DNA from: Hahellaceae bacterium | GTDB taxonomy: Bacteria > Pseudomonadota > Gammaproteobacteria > Pseudomonadales > Oleiphilaceae | Direction of reading: 5' to 3' | Assembly (NCBI GenBank): GCA_016716085.1 | Contig: JADJWY010000005.1 | Location: 186,001 to 250,000 of the forward strand | DNA: 64,000 bases | Shown here: positions 8,904-16,108 of the stretch, one piece after another | Layout of the letters: each line of letters begins with the position of its first letter | Position numbering within the stretch: the stretch's first letter is position 1 | Notes under the pieces: generated by a model | The model's database searches: none | Seen by the model: the letters and a program-made list of their open reading frames with translations, nothing else | Told to the model about the DNA's origin: nothing | Program-made: the position numbers and the translations under genes

Positions 8904-10607
8904 TCATCGGCCATTCACTGGCTTCTGAAATGCATTGAAGCGGCGTCGAATGGCGTCCGCCTCTTTTTCGGGAAGAATGTCGGAGGACAACGTGGGCTTA
9001 AGCAAAATCACCAGCTCACTCTTGGTGCTGCTATTTCGGTGTTGCGTAAACAGCTCCCCAAGATAGGGAATACTCGCCAGCAAAGGCGTTTCGGCTTGGT
9101 TTTTTCGCTCGGCATTTTGAATCAGCCCACCAATCACAACGACCTGACCATTACGGGCGGTGATCACACTGTCTGTCTCTCTTACCGTGCTGTAGGCAAG
9201 CGGCAACACTAAATCCCCAGCGCCCAGCGTGACCGTCTTCAGCTGGTCAATCACTTCACTGACCGTGGGATGCACATGCAATGTTATGTTGCCCGAGTCG
9301 CTGATTTGAGGCGTAACATCCAGCGCAATGCCGGAGAAAAAGGGTGTGAGCTCTACATTAGAGATCGTCGTCGTATTATTTCCTGTGGTGTCCTCACTGG
9401 TTTCAATTCCGGTCACAAAAAACTCGTCACTGCCAACTTTGATGACCGCTTTCTGGTTATTAATGGTCGCAATACGTGGACTTGAGAGGACCTGAACGGT
9501 GCCCTGAGTCCCTAGCAATTGAATAAAGGCACCGAAATCGTTAAGCCGCAGGGCTGCGCTAAAGACGCCTCCCAGCTCGCTATTGATAATCTGCTGGCTG
9601 GCCTGCCCCAACGTCATTGACTTATCAGCGACGCCAGAGGCATCCACATCACTGGTGTAACTATCAAAATAACTCCAGTTGACACCCTGCTCGTAACCTT
9701 CCTTGAGAATAACCTCCAATACTTTGGCTTCCAGCACGACCTGCCGCTGCAGTATCAGCTCAGAGCGCCTGAGATAATCTTCAACCAGCCTCTGTGAGGC
9801 CGCAGGAGCCCTCACAATCACCAGACCTGCCGCGCGATCAATGACAACAAGATTCTCTTTGCTTGTACCTACCATCCCGGCGATCACCACCTGGAGGGCG
9901 CTCCAGAAATCGCTCTCAGTCGACGTAGAGATATGAGACAGCACATTACTGGATGAGCCACTACTGCCGCCTGACCCTGAGGATGAGCTACTTCCCCCTG
10001 AGTCAGAACTCCCCCCCGCTCCCGTGGACAATTGCCCGGAACTCACCACGATATCCGAGGCGCCACTGCGTTTGATATTAAGGTAATTGATCGGATAAAT
10101 TTGGGTTCTGAGGCCCCCGGGGGTGATCTGGTAAACGCCTGCATCGACCCGATAATCGTAGCCATAGAGCTCACAGACCAACCCAACGACCTGTGGCACG
10201 CTCACTCCGGAAAGATCAAGTGTGATGGCCCCCTGTACAGCAGGGTGGACAACCATGTTGTACCGACTACCTTTCACCAGGCCCAGAAAAAACTCACGCG
10301 CCTCGACATTGCGGACGCTGATATCAAAAGATTCATCCGCCAGCTCAGCCGGGAGACCGGCATCCCCCGAAGAGAGCAGCGCGTCCAGAACGTCATCAGG
10401 CGGCGCCTCCTGCGCGTGCGGCTGACTGACCGGAGCCGCAGCGCCTGGGACACTCTTATAGTCCTTCAACGCATGATCAATCTGATCCAGTATTTCGCCC
10501 TGACCGGCCGACTTTTCCGGCGCAGACACAGGCTCCCGTTCGCCAGGAGACGCGCAACCTCCCAGCAACACGGCGCTCAAACAGATGAAACGCCAATCAT
10601 ACGTCAT
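8904..10607 (-). CDS. mshL: MSHA outer-membrane secretin MshL
   Basis: A 567-residue secretin. The N-terminus is a lipoprotein signal peptide with lipobox LLGGC (Cys18). A STN/N0-type domain follows (ISVRNVEAREFFLGLVKG), then an N1-type domain interrupted by a Ser/Gly-rich stretch. The C-terminal secretin core holds LSSPRIATINNQKAVIKVG, VTPQIS and VVIGGLIQN. It forms the outer-membrane pore through which the MSHA pilus exits. GGAG seven bases before the ATG overlaps the mshK stop. The low-complexity insert is unusually long and is treated in the findings. Confidence 0.94.
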   Translation of the reverse strand: MTYDWRFICLSAVLLGGCASPGEREPVSAPEKSAGQGEILDQIDHALKDYKSVPGAAAPVSQPHAQEAPPDDVLDALLSSGDAGLPAELADESFDISVRNVEAREFFLGLVKGSRYNMVVHPAVQGAITLDLSGVSVPQVVGLVCELYGYDYRVDAGVYQITPGGLRTQIYPINYLNIKRSGASDIVVSSGQLSTGAGGSSDSGGSSSSSGSGGSSGSSSNVLSHISTSTESDFWSALQVVIAGMVGTSKENLVVIDRAAGLVIVRAPAASQRLVEDYLRRSELILQRQVVLEAKVLEVILKEGYEQGVNWSYFDSYTSDVDASGVADKSMTLGQASQQIINSELGGVFSAALRLNDFGAFIQLLGTQGTVQVLSSPRIATINNQKAVIKVGSDEFFVTGIETSEDTTGNNTTTISNVELTPFFSGIALDVTPQISDSGNITLHVHPTVSEVIDQLKTVTLGAGDLVLPLAYSTVRETDSVITARNGQVVVIGGLIQNAERKNQAETPLLASIPYLGELFTQHRNSSTKSELVILLKPTLSSDILPEKEADAIRRRFNAFQKPVNGR

Positions 10608-10610
10608 GGA

Positions 10611-10937
10611 TTATCTCCGAATAGTCAGGGATTGAGCGACCCCTTGGGTCCAAACCTCATCCCTCCATTTCAAAACGACCTGATCCTTCTCGATTTTTAG
10701 CAAGGTGATATCCCCTGTTACTTGTCCCGCCTTTAGCAATTGTCCGTTAATCATTGCCAGCCGCCGGCTTCCCGAAAAGACGATGCTGTTCACCTCAACC
10801 CCAGGTCGCTCACCCGCCTCAACCACCACCGTCGCAGCCCCCCATCCTTCGGGCCGGGTGGGGTCACTCAGCGATTCGCCCAGCACGAGCGGGGACAGGC
10901 TGAGGCAGAGTAACGACCACCACTTGCCTGCCCACAT
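10611..10937 (-). CDS. mshK: MSHA biogenesis protein MshK (PilP-like)
   Basis: A 108-residue exported protein with an N-terminal hydrophobic signal (WWSLLCLSLSPLVLG) and the conserved DPTRP motif. A small beta-domain follows (VEVNSIVFSGSRRLAMINGQ, WTQGVAQSLTIRR), as in MshK and the PilP/GspC family. The ATG at 10937 has GAGG six bases upstream and is favoured over 10961, which lies within mshJ. PilP-like proteins link the inner-membrane alignment complex to the secretin; here the partner would be MshL, encoded next. Confidence 0.85.
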   Translation of the reverse strand: MWAGKWWSLLCLSLSPLVLGESLSDPTRPEGWGAATVVVEAGERPGVEVNSIVFSGSRRLAMINGQLLKAGQVTGDITLLKIEKDQVVLKWRDEVWTQGVAQSLTIRR

Positions 10938-10945
10938 AGAAAGCC

Positions 10946-11593
10946 TCACATACCGAGCCATCGGGCATCGACTCCCAAAGTTTCAAACACCAGCGTTACA
11001 TTCGCATTCGGATACTCGGTAACGTGATAATCCATCGACTCCCATCGCAAACGGGGCAACTGAAGCTCGACATCTTGGACAAAGCTAAGGGTTTCGAAAT
11101 ACCCCCCAGTAAACGTAACTCTGACCTGATGATTGAAAAGTGCCACGACGGGCTCAGTCTCAACGTCTGTTGTCGGACTGCCCAGCTGTTCAGCTGGAAG
11201 CTTACTCAGATCCACCAGTTGAAGCCCCCGATTACGTTCAATGACGCCGCGCAACAAGCCCAGCATGTCCTCCTGCGGCACAAAACGCGCCATACGTGCA
11301 GATAACTGCTTTTGCCGCTCTGCCAGCTGCCCAGCCAGAGTCTTATTTTCCTCTCGCATCACATCGTTAATATTTTTATCCATGACGCCCATCAAAGCCG
11401 CTTCTTCGACCTGAAGCGCCTGAATGTCGGATTCCAGTCCCGTTAACTGCTGCCGGTTACCTCCCGAAGACTGCCAGTAGGGCTCCCAGACGAAAGAAAC
11501 CAGTCCAAACAAAAACACACAGAGTCCGGTACCGACCATCAACACTTTTTCACGGACCGACGCTTTGTTGTAGAGGCCAACAATTTTATTCAT
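10946..11593 (-). CDS. mshJ: MSHA biogenesis protein MshJ (PilO-like)
   Basis: A 215-residue bitopic protein: a short cytoplasmic part with VREKVLMVG, one membrane helix (GTGLCVFLFGLVSFVW), a coiled-coil stretch (about residues 45-100), and a periplasmic ferredoxin-like domain ending FETLGVDARW. This is the PilO/GspM architecture. Two adjacent ATGs (11596 and 11593) lie after GAGGCAG; the second has the better spacing. The start overlaps the end of the preceding PilN-like gene by 8 bp. It should pair with the PilN-like protein in the alignment subcomplex. Confidence 0.87.
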   Translation of the reverse strand: MNKIVGLYNKASVREKVLMVGTGLCVFLFGLVSFVWEPYWQSSGGNRQQLTGLESDIQALQVEEAALMGVMDKNINDVMREENKTLAGQLAERQKQLSARMARFVPQEDMLGLLRGVIERNRGLQLVDLSKLPAEQLGSPTTDVETEPVVALFNHQVRVTFTGGYFETLSFVQDVELQLPRLRWESMDYHVTEYPNANVTLVFETLGVDARWLGM

Positions 11594-12266
11594 CATCTGC
11601 CTCAAGCTGCTTCACTTTCTCGATCGGGCTCACGTCCGGTTCAACATCATCAGGCTTCTCCACAGCTTTAACATTTGCTCGCGTGTCCAACGCAAATCGC
11701 AACAACGGTTTACCGTCCTCCGGTTTGACCTCCATATGATTAAAACTGCGCCCGACGAAGGAAGGATCGCCTTTGAGCTGCCCAAGAAAAGTCGTCAGGG
11801 CATCCTGCTGAGAAAACAATCCGCCTAACTGCAGGTCCCTCCCGGCCTCGCTCACCTGTATGTGGTCAAGCCAAAGATGCATTTGACTGTTTTTCGCATA
11901 GGCACGAAGGATTTCTCCAAACGCAATATTGCCCGTCTCCAGGACCTGATTTTGTTCGATCAGGCCAGCCAGTATCTCTGCCTTTCTGATCTGTTCTTTA
12001 AGGCGTTCATTTTCCTGAACCAGCAGGGGATCCGCGCGCCGGGTGCCCATTTGTGCTCGCAAATCCTCAACCGAAGCCTCCAACACCTGTTTGCTCTCTT
12101 CAGCCAAGGTAACCGCTTCCACTAAGCGATCTGAACTCACTATCAGCCAGCCCGTATAGACCGCGCAAAATACAACACTCGCCACCGCGCCCCCGAGCAA
12201 AATCACATCTTCCCTGGGCTTTCGGGGCGGCTTTAACACATCCTGATAGAGGTTAATGGTTTGCAT
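11586..12266 (-). CDS. PilN-like MSHA biogenesis protein (second MshI-type gene)
   Basis: A 226-residue protein starting MQTINLYQDVLKPPRKP, close to the INLLPWR-type start of PilN. One membrane helix (LLGGAVASVVFCAVYTGWLIV) leads to a coiled-coil region rich in Glu/Gln/Arg and a PilN-like periplasmic domain (GNIAFGEILRAYAKN...LWLDHIQV). In several species this gene is annotated as MshI2 or PilN. It begins two bases after the mshI stop. It probably binds the actin-like MshI protein by its cytoplasmic N-terminal motif and dimerises with MshJ. Confidence 0.8.
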   Translation of the reverse strand: MQTINLYQDVLKPPRKPREDVILLGGAVASVVFCAVYTGWLIVSSDRLVEAVTLAEESKQVLEASVEDLRAQMGTRRADPLLVQENERLKEQIRKAEILAGLIEQNQVLETGNIAFGEILRAYAKNSQMHLWLDHIQVSEAGRDLQLGGLFSQQDALTTFLGQLKGDPSFVGRSFNHMEVKPEDGKPLLRFALDTRANVKAVEKPDDVEPDVSPIEKVKQLEADDE

Positions 12267-12268
12267 AA

Positions 12269-13189
12269 TCACGCCAGCCCCATTCGTCCCCTGAGCGCCG
12301 CACCGCAGGCGACCCACTCCTGTGCCGTAATTGCGTGCGTCTTATCGTTATGCACGGCCAGCTCGGACATGGACTGTATTTCGACGCCCAGCTCATTCGA
12401 AAGAATGGCCTTCAACTCATCCTCGTGCTGGTCTGAACCAATGTGAATTGTTCGTGGGGGCGACTGACCCAATTGGCTTTCAAGGTAGTCAAACGAGCGT
12501 TGAATCTCGAGCGCGATAGACGGCCCCATTGCATAGATATCTGCGCCAGCACCGAAGTAAAACCGATCTTTCTCAAGTTTACGGGTGAGGTATACCTGCG
12601 CGCCTTTCAGCAGCACAATGAGCCCGCCTTCCACCAATAGCAACAGGACGCAACGGGTTTCACTTTCAGGCAGGTGGGGAGCGAGCAGATTTCGCAACGC
12701 AAGCTCTGTGATATCAATCGAGCTGATGTGGACATCATGCTGATGAAGCAGCGAGACAAAGGGTTTGAGATAATCCTTTCTCGCCACCACCACAGTCATT
12801 TGTGGGGGACGCCCTCGCAGGGCATCGTCTGGAAAATCAAAACAATCAACGACAACGTCATCAATGGAACTCTCCAGCATATCCTTGACGCGCCAGCGCG
12901 CGACATCACGAAGCTCCTCAGGGGGGACAGCTGGTTTTTCCACCTGAAACAACTGATAAGAATCCGGACTCAGCACAATGTGGCAGGTTTGCTGTTTTAA
13001 ACCATGGGCCTCTACCCATTCGGCTATCTGTTTTGCTCGCTGGTTAAGCGAGCAGGTCACCGTGAGACTCTGCGAAATACGCAGTTCACCATCAACCGCC
13101 CGGCTAAACGCAAGCGCCATTCGATCAGGCGCCAGCTCCAGCCCGAAACCCGCTTTTGGTTTTCTGAAAAAGGGAAGTGAAACACGCAC
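12269..13189 (-). CDS. mshI: MSHA biogenesis protein MshI (PilM-like, actin fold)
   Basis: A 306-residue protein without membrane segments. GFGLELAPDRMALAFSRA at the N-terminus, the VDCFDFPDD region, and the C-terminal WVACGAALRGRMG match the MshI/PilM family with an actin-like fold. It would sit on the cytoplasmic face and bind the N-terminus of the PilN-like protein encoded next. The start codon is a GTG at 13189 (a GTG at 13183 is also possible), with GAGG further upstream. As the first gene of the block it marks the 5' end of the msh operon; mshH (csrD-like) of Vibrio is absent. Confidence 0.82.
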   Translation of the reverse strand: MRVSLPFFRKPKAGFGLELAPDRMALAFSRAVDGELRISQSLTVTCSLNQRAKQIAEWVEAHGLKQQTCHIVLSPDSYQLFQVEKPAVPPEELRDVARWRVKDMLESSIDDVVVDCFDFPDDALRGRPPQMTVVVARKDYLKPFVSLLHQHDVHISSIDITELALRNLLAPHLPESETRCVLLLLVEGGLIVLLKGAQVYLTRKLEKDRFYFGAGADIYAMGPSIALEIQRSFDYLESQLGQSPPRTIHIGSDQHEDELKAILSNELGVEIQSMSELAVHNDKTHAITAQEWVACGAALRGRMGLA

Positions 13190-13287
13190 CGCCGTTCAAT
13201 CACCTCATTTTTATCGATAAAGCAGACAGTTGCTGCACCCATCTCTAAGAATAGGTCAGAAATTGGCTTTATGTGCGCGAAGACACT

Positions 13288-13304
13288 GGATTATTCAATA
13301 ATCC
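13288..13304. repeat. perfect 8-bp inverted repeat at the end of the DUF98 gene
   Basis: GGATTATT-C-AATAATCC is a perfect palindrome with a one-base centre. It covers the stop codon of the upstream DUF98 gene and lies about 100 bp before mshI. There is no U-tract, so it is not a typical terminator. It could be a protein-binding site for the msh promoter, or chance. Confidence 0.4.
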
Positions 13305-13855
13305 TGATAGACCGATAGGGGGAAATACTCTGTAATACTAATCGCAGCCGTTTGTTGGATATACACGAGGTAATGTCGGGCAATCTGCACCTCTCCCTGC
13401 TCTGCTTTAGACACAAACAAATCATTCAGTTCTCGATAGGTCTCCAGTCCCTTGTCTCGCAGAAGCTCCCCGATTCCAATTTTCCCCGCAGTTAAAAGGT
13501 CGGCCACATTCGCGGGCAATAAATCCAGTCGAATCAGAGAGGTTGCCCGGCAATATAACTGTTGTGTGTGGTCCCCCCGAATATCCACGGTTCGATGTAA
13601 CACGCTGATTTCCGGCGCCACATCGGGAAGTCGGGCCCCCATATTTAACGGTGCAATGTTCTGCTCCAGCCTGCCTACCGTCACCGGCTCCCAGAAGAAG
13701 GCCTCCAGCGTTTTCGTGACGGTACCATCTTGTAGCAACAGCACACGCAAAATTGCTGGCAACTCAGAAAAATCATAGTCGTGACCACATCCCTGAAGGT
13801 GAACACAACTCGCATACCCCTTTGACCGAAAGGTGGCCGCAACATCACATGTCAT
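13295..13855 (-). CDS. chorismate pyruvate-lyase-like protein (DUF98)
   Basis: A 186-residue protein that resembles the chorismate lyase-like DUF98 family: LLLQDGTVTKTLEAFFWEPV matches the usual DGS-TR-LE pattern, and HRTVDIRG plus YCRATSLIRLDLLP match the UbiC/UTRA-like fold. Relatives release pyruvate from chorismate to give 4- or 3-hydroxybenzoate, but many DUF98 proteins have no known substrate. The ATG at 13855 has GGAG seven bases upstream and is preferred to the GTG at 13861. The gene stands between ssb and mshI on the same strand with no ubiquinone genes near, so its role is open. Confidence 0.7.
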   Translation of the reverse strand: MTCDVAATFRSKGYASCVHLQGCGHDYDFSELPAILRVLLLQDGTVTKTLEAFFWEPVTVGRLEQNIAPLNMGARLPDVAPEISVLHRTVDIRGDHTQQLYCRATSLIRLDLLPANVADLLTAGKIGIGELLRDKGLETYRELNDLFVSKAEQGEVQIARHYLVYIQQTAAISITEYFPLSVYQDY

Positions 13856-13927
13856 CGTCACACTCCTTCTGCGGACAATTCTTCATATTCAGGCCTCGTA
13901 GGGGCTACAACCCTTTCCCCGATTCAA

Positions 13928-13966
13928 CAAAAAAGCCCCTTCTTCCATCCAGAAAAAGAGGCTTTC
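13928..13966 (-). terminator. rho-independent terminator after ssb
   Basis: On the minus strand AAAGCCTCTT pairs with AAGGGGCTTT (one mismatch) around a short loop and is followed by a run of T. It lies about 60 bp past the ssb stop and ends the ssb transcript before the DUF98 gene. Confidence 0.75.
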
Positions 13967-14020
13967 GGTTCTCCTATACCGAAGTCAGCCAACGATCAAG
14001 CATACCCCGGTCTCGTCAGT

Positions 14021-14551
14021 TCAAAAGGGGATATCATCGTCAAAATCGTCAACCGGTGCTGGCACCGGTTGGGGCTTGGGCCGCGCAGGAGCACCCTGTC
14101 CGCCGCCGTAGCCACCGCTGGGCGCGCCACCGAAGTTGCCGCTGGGAGCGCTATTCTGAAAATCCCCCCCCCATCCGTCAGATGACGACGGCGCGTCTGC
14201 ACCACGACCATCCAGCATCTGCATCTGACCACCCATATCTACAACGATTTCGGTCGCATAGCGGTCTTGCCCCGTCGCCTGATCCTGCCACTTACGTGTC
14301 TGCAGTTTGCCCTCAATATACACTTTGGAGCCTTTCTTCAAATACTGACCGGCGATCTCGGCCAACTTCCCATACAGTGTTACCCGATGCCACTCGGTTT
14401 TCGGCACCAACTGCCCGGTGTTGCGATCCTTATAGCTTTCGTCTGTCGCCAAACGCAAATTCGCCAAGGCATTGCCCGAAGGCATGTATTTCACTTCCGG
14501 GTCCGCACCCAGGTTACCAATCAAAATAACTTTATTAACTCCACGAGCCAT
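14021..14551 (-). CDS. ssb: single-stranded DNA-binding protein
   Basis: A 176-residue SSB. The OB fold covers about residues 1-110 (MARGVNKVILIGNLGADPEV, WHRVTLYGKLAEIAGQYLKKG). A Gly/Pro-rich flexible linker follows, then the acidic tip DDFDDDIPF, which recruits partner proteins of replication and repair. It acts as a tetramer coating single-stranded DNA. AAGGGAG lies before the ATG. Only 17 bp separate it from the YajR-like gene upstream on the same strand, so they may be co-transcribed. No SOS (LexA) box is recognisable. Confidence 0.97.
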   Translation of the reverse strand: MARGVNKVILIGNLGADPEVKYMPSGNALANLRLATDESYKDRNTGQLVPKTEWHRVTLYGKLAEIAGQYLKKGSKVYIEGKLQTRKWQDQATGQDRYATEIVVDMGGQMQMLDGRGADAPSSSDGWGGDFQNSAPSGNFGGAPSGGYGGGQGAPARPKPQPVPAPVDDFDDDIPF

Positions 14552-14568
14552 TATTTTCTCCCTTAATT

Positions 14569-15936
14569 TTAGCTATAGGCACTGCTGGCCAGCGGGTGCT
14601 GCATTAACACCTGATCATCAAAGATGGCTTTATTTACCTTAAGATAGGCTGCCTGTTCTTCGACAACCAGAGTCACATCCTCAACCCCTTTCATACCCTG
14701 TAACTCTGAAGCAATGCGCTCACAATCCGATGAGGCAAAGGGTTTCAGAGGCAAAACAATGCTTTTGGTATTCGGGGGCGGCAACATTCCCAAGCCAACA
14801 ACCCACCATGATAAGGCGATTAGCAACGACATTCCATAGACACCTGCAAATCCGTAAAAACCAAACAGGCTTCCACCCACCGCTCCGCCCAAAAATGCGC
14901 CGAAAAACTGGCTGCTGGAATAAATTCCCATGGCCGTTCCGCGACTACCCGCTGGCGCTATGCGGCTGATTAACGAAGGTAGCGTCGCCTCCAGAAAATT
15001 AAAGCTCAGAAAAAAGGCAAACAGGCAGATAACAAAACCCGTCAACGAAGGTTCCGTGAAACTCAAAAAGCCCACACTCACCGCCAACAGCAGCACCGCT
15101 GCAAGAAAAAATGTTTTAACTTTTTGTTTCTTCTCACCAATGATGATAAAAGGCACCATACCTATAAATGCTGTCACCATGACCGCCAGGTAAATCCAAC
15201 CATGCTGCCCGACTTCAATACCATACCGATCTGCCAGCAATTTAGGTGTCACGACAAACGTAGCCGTTAACATAAAATGCAGTGCAAAAATACCAAAATC
15301 CAAACGCCTTAGTTCTATATTACGAAGCATGACACTCACTTCGGGAAAACTAAGCGCATGCTCCCGTCGGGAAACCTGAATACGAACATTGGGCAATCGG
15401 CTCACGACCACTGCCCCAGCAACAGACAAAGCAACAGTCGACAGAAACAGCCCCGATAACCCAAAATGCTCCGTCAGGAACGGCCCCAGTATAAGTGATA
15501 CCGCAAAGGTCAAACCGATCGTCATGCCGACAGCCGCCATTGCCTTGGTCCGATTATCTTCCTGAGTCAGGTCACTCAGAAAGGCCATGAGCACACTGGC
15601 GATAGCGCCTGCACCCTGCAAGAAACGACCGAGAATCACCCCGTAAACGGAGGTGCTAAGTCCCGCAATCAAACCACCTAAAGCAAATAGCACCAGGCCC
15701 ATAATGATTACCGGCTTTCGACCGATACGATCAGACAAGAGCCCAAAGGGCACCTGCATAAGCGCCTGACTCAGGCCATACACTCCCAGCGCAAAGCCCA
15801 GCAATGCAGGTGTCGCACCTTCAAGCGCCGCGCCCTCCAGCATAAAAACAGGCAGAATGACAAACAGCCCCAGCATTCTAAAGGCGTATAACAACGCAAT
15901 CAGTCCTACGCTACGCTTTTCTGACGATGAAAACAC
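14569..15936 (-). CDS. MFS transporter with C-terminal YAM-like domain (YajR type)
   Basis: About 455 residues: twelve hydrophobic helices with the MFS motif A GLLSDRIGRKPVI between helices 2 and 3. After the last helix comes a short soluble domain of roughly 65 residues (IVLPLKPFASSDCERIASEL, VEDVTLVVEEQAAYLKVN) that looks like a beta-alpha-beta ferredoxin-type fold. This is the layout of E. coli YajR, an inner-membrane exporter of unknown substrate. I chose GTG 15936 because AAGG lies eight bases upstream and an extended -10 sits just before the other GTG at 15978. In many gammaproteobacteria this gene stands between ssb and uvrA, as here. Confidence 0.82.
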   Translation of the reverse strand: MFSSSEKRSVGLIALLYAFRMLGLFVILPVFMLEGAALEGATPALLGFALGVYGLSQALMQVPFGLLSDRIGRKPVIIMGLVLFALGGLIAGLSTSVYGVILGRFLQGAGAIASVLMAFLSDLTQEDNRTKAMAAVGMTIGLTFAVSLILGPFLTEHFGLSGLFLSTVALSVAGAVVVSRLPNVRIQVSRREHALSFPEVSVMLRNIELRRLDFGIFALHFMLTATFVVTPKLLADRYGIEVGQHGWIYLAVMVTAFIGMVPFIIIGEKKQKVKTFFLAAVLLLAVSVGFLSFTEPSLTGFVICLFAFFLSFNFLEATLPSLISRIAPAGSRGTAMGIYSSSQFFGAFLGGAVGGSLFGFYGFAGVYGMSLLIALSWWVVGLGMLPPPNTKSIVLPLKPFASSDCERIASELQGMKGVEDVTLVVEEQAAYLKVNKAIFDDQVLMQHPLASSAYS

Positions 15937-15987
15937 ACTAATGACCTTGACTATCGGAGGATGAAACCTGGCAGGCACAATCGGGCG

Positions 15988-15996
15988 ATTATATCA
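15988..15996 (-). promoter_or_regulatory. extended -10 promoter for the transporter-ssb pair
   Basis: The minus strand reads TGATATAAT, a perfect -10 hexamer with the TGn extension, about 50 bp before the proposed GTG start at 15936. No good -35 is seen, as is common for extended -10 promoters. Confidence 0.45.
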
Positions 15997-16049
15997 CTCT
16001 CATTCAGCGCACACGACTCTTCAGACGGCGACAAGTTTTCCAAGATTTT

Positions 16050-16079
16050 TTGCCAGCTCTTGGATACAACCCATATAAT
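16050..16079 (+). promoter_or_regulatory. uvrA promoter
   Basis: TTGCCA (16050-16055), an 18-bp spacer and a perfect TATAAT (16074-16079), about 30 bp before the uvrA ATG. I looked for a LexA site of the CTG-N10-CAG form around it and found none. Confidence 0.6.
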
Positions 16080-16108
16080 CATGTGTTTATTATTGCTGTT
16101 GATGTCGC

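Noticed and set aside
13753..14529. 258-codon plus-strand frame opposite ssb
   Set aside because: It covers ssb and its terminator on the other strand and has a low-complexity, Pro/Ser/Arg-rich translation without a known fold.
15979..16108. LexA (SOS) box before uvrA
   Set aside because: I looked for CTG-N10-CAG type sites near the uvrA and ssb promoters and found none convincing.
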